A stretch of 64,000 nt of DNA, from assembly GCA_030686995.1 (NCBI GenBank), contig CM060704.1:114864042-114928041 (forward strand). Direction: 5' to 3'. Of the stretch, positions 57,904 to 64,000 are shown piece by piece. Both the position numbers and the translations under genes were made by a program. Numbering within the stretch: position 1 is the first letter of the stretch; each line of letters begins with the position of its first letter. This DNA comes from Artemisia argyi. Lineage: Eukaryota; Streptophyta; Magnoliopsida; Asterales; Asteraceae. The notes under the pieces are model-generated. The model saw only the letters and a program-made list of their open reading frames with translations. It had not been told where the DNA came from and did not search any database.

Positions 57904-59227
57904 TGATGCGTGTTATGTGTCACTGTAGTATAGAGTATTATTGCATAATCAAGTTTTAAATTTATATTTAGCAGACTTATTACTAATACACACACTTAAC
58001 GAGCAGTGTACCCGATTAATATGTATATAGTGGTAAGTAGAGTATCAAACACTAAGAATGGAACGTAATATCTAGTTGATTTAATTAGTATTTTAATATC
58101 TAAGTTAGTTTTACAACCTAATCTAATAAACGGGGGTTTAGCCTGAGAGACTAACACAGATTTAAGTAAACAATAAAAGTAAAACTAATGAGAATAAATC
58201 AGTGAATAGCAATCACGTACACAGATAGATAATAGAAACACGTAAGAAGACATGTCCTTATAATTAAGTAGCTTGTCACATGTTTTATTGCTAGTTTTAT
58301 ATGATGAATATCGTAATCTAATCTATCTCATTGGATCCTAAATATCGGCGAGTAAACTCTTAATGATTACTTATGTTTATCCTACCTTCTAGACACTAGA
58401 TAAGTAGGCGAGGAACATGTATGGTAGCCCAGAAGACTCAACTAAACACATAGGTTATCAATGTACAAATAAAAGTCACCAAAAACATCATCATATAAAC
58501 TTTAATCGATGGGAAAGCAACTTTAAGGGGAGCAGTATGGTGGCCACAAGCCCATCAATCCTGATGGATTAAAGCTTACTAATACAATAAATAAAACTAC
58601 TTAATGAATTATACACATGCAGGACCTTCTTACGGCTCTAAGATCTTCGTTTAGGGCGTGTCTTGTGATGCTTCTTCGACTGAATTCGTCTCCTTAGTGT
58701 TTCTTTTCACTCTTCAAACTCGTATCTGTCATGGGGTATTTATAGTTTCTGTTTGAGGGATCGATGCGGCGCATGTTGATGATAGATGCGGCGCATCTAC
58801 TTAACTTCGCGTGGGGTCCAAGATTATTATATTCTGGAATATTCGTACACCGCCTTTAGATGCGGTGTAACTTGTTTCTCTATGCGGCGCATGTCTTTTA
58901 ACGTCTTGGATAGTATCTGGTGAAGTCTTTAGCTATTATGCCGCTTGTTGTAAATGAGATGCGGCGTATTTGGAGTAGAACAAGTTAATTATCCTTCGTT
59001 AACCAAAGTTTCATATGTGGTGCATGTTGTAATTAAATGCGGCACATTCTTCAAAGTCAGGCAATGGTCTTCGAATTCATCTAAGTATGATGTTGCGGTG
59101 TATCTGTTGAGAGTGATACGGCGCATCTCTTAAATTTCAGTAGACTTTTCAAATCTTGATCATTTAGGTCCATAATTTGTCCAATATCATTAACTTTCAC
59201 CAATTGCTCATTTTTACCTGAGAATCA
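57904..59227 (-). repeat. LTR E: diverged relative of the A-D LTR family
   Basis: It starts TGATGCGTG and ends TTTTTACCTGAGAATCA, compared with TGATACGTG and TTTTTCGCCTCATCA in A-C. Shared landmarks include GCAGTGTACCCGATTAATATG (compare GCAGTGTACCTGATCGTTGTAG) and the GATCTAAG-like U5 layout. The minus-strand TATA box CTATAAATA lies near 58745. U3 carries an array based on ATGCGGCGCAT instead of TGACGGCGTCA. Flanking ACTAG and CTGTT do not match, so no target duplication confirms the ends; probably a solo LTR. Confidence 0.65.
58737..59126 (-). promoter_or_regulatory. LTR E promoter: ATGCGGCGCAT array and TATA box
   Basis: Exact ATGCGGCGCAT copies lie at 58764-58774, 58786-58796 and 58882-58892. 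One- or two-base variants lie at 58860, 58959, 59015, 59037, ~59093 and 59116. All lie upstream (minus sense) of TATAAATA at 58744-58737. The 11-mer is an odd palindrome sharing the CGGCG core with the array of the related A-C LTRs. Function is unknown. Confidence 0.6.
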
Positions 59228-59228
59228 C

Positions 59229-59568
59229 TGTTAGGAATACAATTATTCCTATAGAAGACTCGGTCACCTAACTGATGTAATAGCATTAAAGTTAGCTCGT
59301 AGTTAGTTAGTTAGATATTAGTTTAGTCTAAGTAACATCGTGGAAGAAGGACGGGTCTTACCCACTTTATGCCTGATCCACAGCCTGGGTGTGGGCGTTT
59401 TTATGTTTCTTTGTAGGATTAGTATAAATACCCCTCTCCACATGTGGAGAGGGTTGGACCTTCATTCATATCAATCTAACACTCTCTAGTTTTTCTCTTA
59501 TTCTCTCTAAGGTTCCAACATCTCTTTTTCTCTCCTATTCCCACGAATCACAATCACCACAAAGATTC
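59229..59568 (+). mobile_element. Copia-like LTR start, truncated by element C
   Basis: TGTTAGGAATACAATTATTC at 59229 begins an LTR-like stretch with GTATAAATACCCC (TATA box about 59431-59438) and a C/T-rich leader after it (CTCTCTAGTTTTTCTC). It breaks at 59568, where element C begins, so C inserted into it. The hairpin CTCTCCACATGTGGAGAG at about 59441-59458 lies just downstream of the TATA box. Confidence 0.6.
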
Positions 59569-60975
59569 TGATGCGTGGGTATCGCAACAGGCTTTACCTC
59601 TCGAGGGATCTCGAGAAGCTTACAACCCCCACCAGGCAGTGTACCTGATCGTTGTAGTATAGTATAGTGACAAGTACCGGGGGATTGATCGTTCAGCTTA
59701 GGAATAGTGTCGCTAGGATTAGAAAACCTAATTACTAGTTCTAGAGGTGAGGGATGATTATTTTTGTGTTTTTGTATTTTTATGAAAGCAAGTAAAATCT
59801 CGGGTTTTGGAAGAGTGGGCGGAATTAGTTGCTATTCAACTAACCCAAAACTAATATATAATCAAAATAAAATACTGAAAATGAAATTAAACTAAATTAT
59901 ACTAAGGTTGTGAGCAGTAATTGGAGAAATTGTGTTTACTTAGACTTCACTACTCCGTAGATATCTTTTACACGTTAATTACATGTTATACTTGTATGGA
60001 TGACGGATTGTATTCCTTAATACCATTCGTGGGGTGGCATACATAACTCCCCAACTCTATGAGCTCTTATCTCCTCCTACACCATGACCCAACACAACTA
60101 TAGGGATTGTAAACAGTGGCTCATGCATTAAATACAACCAATAAAGACCTAGTACGCCTCGGTTCATGTTTCTTAAGACGTTCAAGCATGTTACCATTTG
60201 GAGATCTGCCATTTTTCTTAAGCCTAACATATAAAATCATTCATCCAAGACAAGAATAGACAAGTAATCAACACATAATCAACATCTAGGTTTCATTAGA
60301 TCTAAGCAAACACAAAAGAGATCTAGCCTAGCATAATGAAATTGAGACAAGAACAAGATATAAACAACCAACACATAGACATATTGATTGAATTAGAAGA
60401 ACACTTATCTCAATTACAATGCAAGGTATCAAGGGTTTGGAACCCTTGAAAAACCTGTAAAAGATACACCAAATTCGTCTTTAGGGTTTCACCAAAACTT
60501 CTCTTTTTTAATGAAAAAACTAGAAAACTATATATAGGAAAACTGGGCTGACGGCGTCAAGACAACCATGTGACGCCGTCACCTCGCCGCCAAATACTTC
60601 CTCGGACGGCCTTGATCTACTTATGACGGCCTATGTGACGCCGTCACCAACCACGGTATTTTATTCTTGGTACTTTGACGTCGTCAGGATGACTTTTGAC
60701 GCCGTCATCAACTACGGTGTTTTATTCTTGATGTCTGGCGCCGTCATGGTGTAACTCTTGACGCCGTCACCTAGTGTCTTCAGCATGGAAAATTGATACT
60801 TTGCCGTTTTCTTCACTTTTATGCTCCAAAAACGTCCAAAATGGCTTCTTTTCCAGAATTCACTCTCCAAACACCTAAAATCACAAAAGGAACGATTTAG
60901 GGCAATATTTGATCAAATAAAGTCGGATTCGGGCTTAAATGACCCCCTAAAAACGGATCATTTTTCGCCTCATCA
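59569..60975 (-). repeat. Element C 3' LTR (1407 bp)
   Basis: It starts TGATGCGTGGGTA and ends CGCCTCATCA. TATA CTATATATAG is at 60537-60528. Exact TGACGGCGTCA/TGACGCCGTCA copies lie at 60549, 60571, 60636, 60697 and 60759, with near copies between. Confidence 0.93.
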
Positions 60976-61578
60976 TATACCCTTACACTTGAGATTTGCT
61001 TGTCCTCAAGCAAATGAGCTTTTATTCTACTCAAAAGACAAGTTAGGGGTCATTTAACACTAATATAAAAGTAATTACAACAAATAATCGTTCCACTAAA
61101 GACCAATAGACAAGCACGGAGGTCATACACAAGCACCTCACAAATAGTGTTTAGATACTCACATCTCTCGGGTGTAATAAAGTAATATAACATTATGGAA
61201 ATGGAAGATATCTCTCACTACCTGTCATAGCAAAATAGATTACCATAGGCTTGGGAAAGGATCAAACCTCCACCACATGGCGTAAGCACCTAGGATAAAC
61301 TATCAAAGAGGTCTTTTAAAGGGTTGTAACGTTAGGTATAGGGATATGAATTACACGGTTTTGTTGGATAAAGGAAGTTTTACTGGTGGCGAGTTAACAA
61401 TCTTGGTTAATTACATGTACAAGATGGCGTTGCTAAGCCAAGACTAGACTCGACTTAAGCTAACAAATGAAAAATAACAAAAACATAAAATGAACATAGA
61501 ATAAAAACGGGATGGTAGTCCGTATGTTTTTTTTTCTCTTTTTCTTTTCTATTTTTTTTTCTTTTTCTCAATTTTTTC

Positions 61579-61627
<49 letters not shown>

Positions 61628-63460
61628 ACACTCTTACCCTACCATCCAAAATAATACATCATAGGGGATTGAACGTTCCCCTTACACTTGAATCTTTACA
61701 TACTTTACATTTAACTAATCTAATGACTCGAATTAAGAAAATCAAAACACTTGGAGCACTTTTAAGATTAACGTACATATGGGGGTAATAATATGATGTT
61801 CTTCCCCATTACTCCATAAAATAAGTACTTACCCATGAGTCCCAATCGTCCCAAAATAATATGTACAAGGATATGACTCGACTTAGCAACCATGTAATCA
61901 ATTAGAAAGTTAACTTAGGGTTTAACAAATAACAATAATGCACTAAAAATGAGCGCATACACGGAAGGCTAAGGCGATTTGGGTGTACATTTAAGTGGGG
62001 TGTAACAAATTCTTCCTTTAAGTAAGATGCTTAAAGTTAGAAACGAAAAGATAGGCTCGGAGGGGTGTACTAGGGGTATCGTGTACTAAAAATGAGTACA
62101 ACGCTAAGGGTGTGGGAAAAATTAGTTGACTTAACTAGCCAAGTAATATGACTTAAATGGTCAAGTAATTATGATACGGGTTTAACACAAGGGTGATCCT
62201 AATGCCTCTTATCATGTAGTAAATCCTACTACACGAATGTAGTCTCACTAGCGGTCTCGGGATGCATCACTAACGCAAGTTCTAGAATCTAAATGCTACC
62301 GGTACACTCATAAGCACCAATAATGAATGCTTTTCCTATCAAATCTAAAGGCGAACCTCACATTTTTGGGTGGAAAATTTTTCTGAATATACGGTTATGT
62401 GCTAGTCATACAACCTCCTATCCATGAGACGCTTGCTATGGTTAAAGTTTCACTCCTAAATGTTGTAAAAAATTTTAAATTTGGCGCTAAAATTACACTA
62501 ACAAGTATTTCTCATAGTTTTATTACACATCTACTATCAAACAAAACAAACTCAAGCGAAAGTGCATATGTAAGGTATCATCTTTTTACCCTCCCCTTAC
62601 ACTTAAGATGAACATTGTCCCCAATGTTCAAGTAAAGAATGTAAAAGTGAAAAAAGTAAAGAGAATGAAATCAAATACTCCCCTGATTTGCTCGGTATGG
62701 ATTATAGGTTGGCCAGGTTAAATCTTCCTCCAAGAAAATGAACAATCAAAGCTTCCCTTCCAGAATATAAATCATCTTCTTGTCATACATAACCTGTAAA
62801 TCCTGACAACAATAGACAAGACAACCTCGAGTAAAATCGGCGGCATCCTATATAAGTTACTAATCCTAGAAAACAAAGTAAGATATAATGCTTGTGGAAT
62901 GAAATTTGCATATTTCCTGGAGATTATAAAACTTAATAATTCACAAAAACCATAAGACTCCGTTAGAAAAACAAAACCGGTAAAATTTCCAGATTTTTAA
63001 CTCTTGACGCCATCAAGAGTAATACTCTGACGCCATCAGAATGGACCTGCAGAAATTCTTATGTTAAGTTTCCGGAAAATTTCTGGAAAAACTTTGTCCT
63101 ACTTCCTGGAAAATCCTGCAAAACTTCATTATGACTCGATACAAGCATTTGACTCTAACAAATACGAATATACATGTTCATTTAATATTGTGGAGAATCA
63201 TGATCGGTTTGTTTCTTAAAAACATATTTGGGGTTTCCCCTTACACTTATCTTTTGCAAAAATACTTTTAGGTTGGAGTTAAGACTAGGCCAAACAACAT
63301 AGTAAAGTATTTCCACATTTTAATTGAGAAACATGATCAACCAACAATAAAAATAAAACATGCATACGGAAGCAAATAACAATCAAACAAATAAAATCAC
63401 ACAAAACATGGGTTGCCTCCCAAGAAGCGCTTTTCTTTATTTACGAGTCTTGTAGCTAGA
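60976..63460 (-). other. Element C noncoding 3' half
   Basis: Homologous to 49214-51660. PPT-like motifs lie at 60990-60980, 61689-61678, 62604-62593 and 63248-63237, keeping the same ~690/910/640-bp spacing as in A and B. The hairpin ATTTGCTTG/CAAGCAAAT follows the first. Confidence 0.85.
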
Positions 63461-63504
63461 CTCAAAGTCATGGGCTATCACGTGATTTCATCATTGGTTC
63501 CACT

Positions 63505-64000
63505 CTACGATTGTAGATATTCCTTGTAGAAACCAAACACCTTTTTCTCGATCGCCCCCATAATCATTTGGGCAAATTCTTCATCGACTTTATACCTTGG
63601 TCCAAGGGCCAAGCAATCTTTGTAGTAAAGACTCCTTTTTTCCCAAACATAGTCCATGCCCTTTTTCTTATCCTCCTCATCAATATCCTCAAAAGCACCA
63701 ACGTTGTCCTGATCATAACGAGATATAAAGCGAAATTCTTTCATCCTATTGGGCATCCTATAGGTGATACTATCGGTGTTACTTGCAAATCGGATCGTGC
63801 CTTCTACCTCATCATATTCTAACTTAGACTCCTCAACAAATGGTTTGCCAAACACAACATTGGATAATCGACAATCAATAACATTAGCAAGATCCTCCAC
63901 AATCATAAAGTCGGTGACAAAAGTGAAATTACCAATAAAGACACGTAAACCTTTAACTCTCCCGACAAAGTTACAAACTCCACCAGGGTACTTGGGATCC
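63505..64000 (-). CDS. Element C protease-like ORF, C-terminal part (start beyond window)
   Basis: The minus-strand frame enters from 64000 as DPKYPGGVCNFVGRVKGLRV, continues FIGNFTFVTDFMIVEDLANV and NVVFGKPFVEES, then YRMPNRMKEF, and stops at 63505 after KEYLQS. It is homologous to residues ~160-290 of the element B ORF, including V.FGKPF and Y.MP. The region that would hold the active-site motif is outside the window. The C-terminal KKKGMDYVWEKRSLYYKDCL corresponds to DKRKGLKYTHEKNKRYYRGC in B. Confidence 0.7.
   Translation of the reverse strand, partial: DPKYPGGVCNFVGRVKGLRVFIGNFTFVTDFMIVEDLANVIDCRLSNVVFGKPFVEESKLEYDEVEGTIRFASNTDSITYRMPNRMKEFRFISRYDQDNVGAFEDIDEEDKKKGMDYVWEKRSLYYKDCLALGPRYKVDEEFAQMIMGAIEKKVFGFYKEYLQS

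Larger units (their letters stand above)
59569..64000 (-). mobile_element. Element C: partial Ty3-type element of the same family (runs off the window)
   Basis: The left (3') LTR is 59569-60975, followed by a noncoding half homologous to element B and a protease-like ORF that is open to the window edge. The flanking 5-mer at the left is GATTC (59564-59568); the matching copy, 5' LTR and PBS lie beyond 64000. A run of 42 T at 61581-61622 sits where A has a TTA microsatellite. Confidence 0.9.

Noticed and set aside
61455..61649. Lysine-rich 64-aa ORF
   Set aside because: It is the translation of the 42-T homopolymer in element C.

Overview
The window is nuclear DNA of a flowering plant. It is AT-rich, has genes split by many short GT-AG introns, and is dense in LTR retrotransposons and MITEs. 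Asteraceae is my best guess from the style of the retroelement ORFs and LTRs; that is inference, not proof.

Three host-type genes can be assembled exon by exon, all on the minus strand. (1) 2941-316 is a nine-exon RPA1-like (replication protein A large subunit) gene of 608 codons, broken by a single in-frame TAG. (2) 16255-10264 is a complete 13-exon eIF3a gene (940 aa), with a 5'UTR intron and a telo-box near its probable start. (3) 40513-32107 is a complete 20-exon PX-PH phospholipase D (zeta/p type, 1061 aa) with both HKD motifs. The exon lengths of each gene sum to a multiple of three, which supports the models.

The rest is mostly mobile DNA. One Ty3-type, tRNA-Asp-primed family (LTR TGAT...ATCA) dominates: the end of one copy at 1-193; complete element A at 20665-27562 (TSD CATAC); complete element B at 47805-54111 (TSD ATCAA); element C from 59569 to beyond the window; and a diverged relative, LTR E, at 57904-59227. 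All are read on the minus strand. A, B and C share LTRs, PBS leader and a long noncoding 3' half, but A carries a gag-like cassette while B and C carry a protease-like cassette. None carries reverse transcriptase or integrase, so all are non-autonomous. Their U3 regions hold arrays of 11-bp odd palindromes (TGACGGCGTCA; in LTR E ATGCGGCGCAT) just upstream of the TATA box. Their noncoding halves repeat a polypurine-tract-like motif four times.

Other regions: 3.5-7.3 kb is a decayed Copia 3' end plus a broken gag fragment; 8.6-9.2 kb is a G/T-rich degenerate tandem repeat; 17.5-20.6 kb holds a MITE and a 155-bp tandem repeat; 27.7-30.1 kb holds three tandem, diverged LTR copies; 40.8-47.3 kb holds a foldback, several hAT-like and Stowaway MITEs and a possible Helitron end; 54.1-57.5 kb is a transcript-like region without a credible protein. 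I saw no rRNA, tRNA or CRISPR feature.
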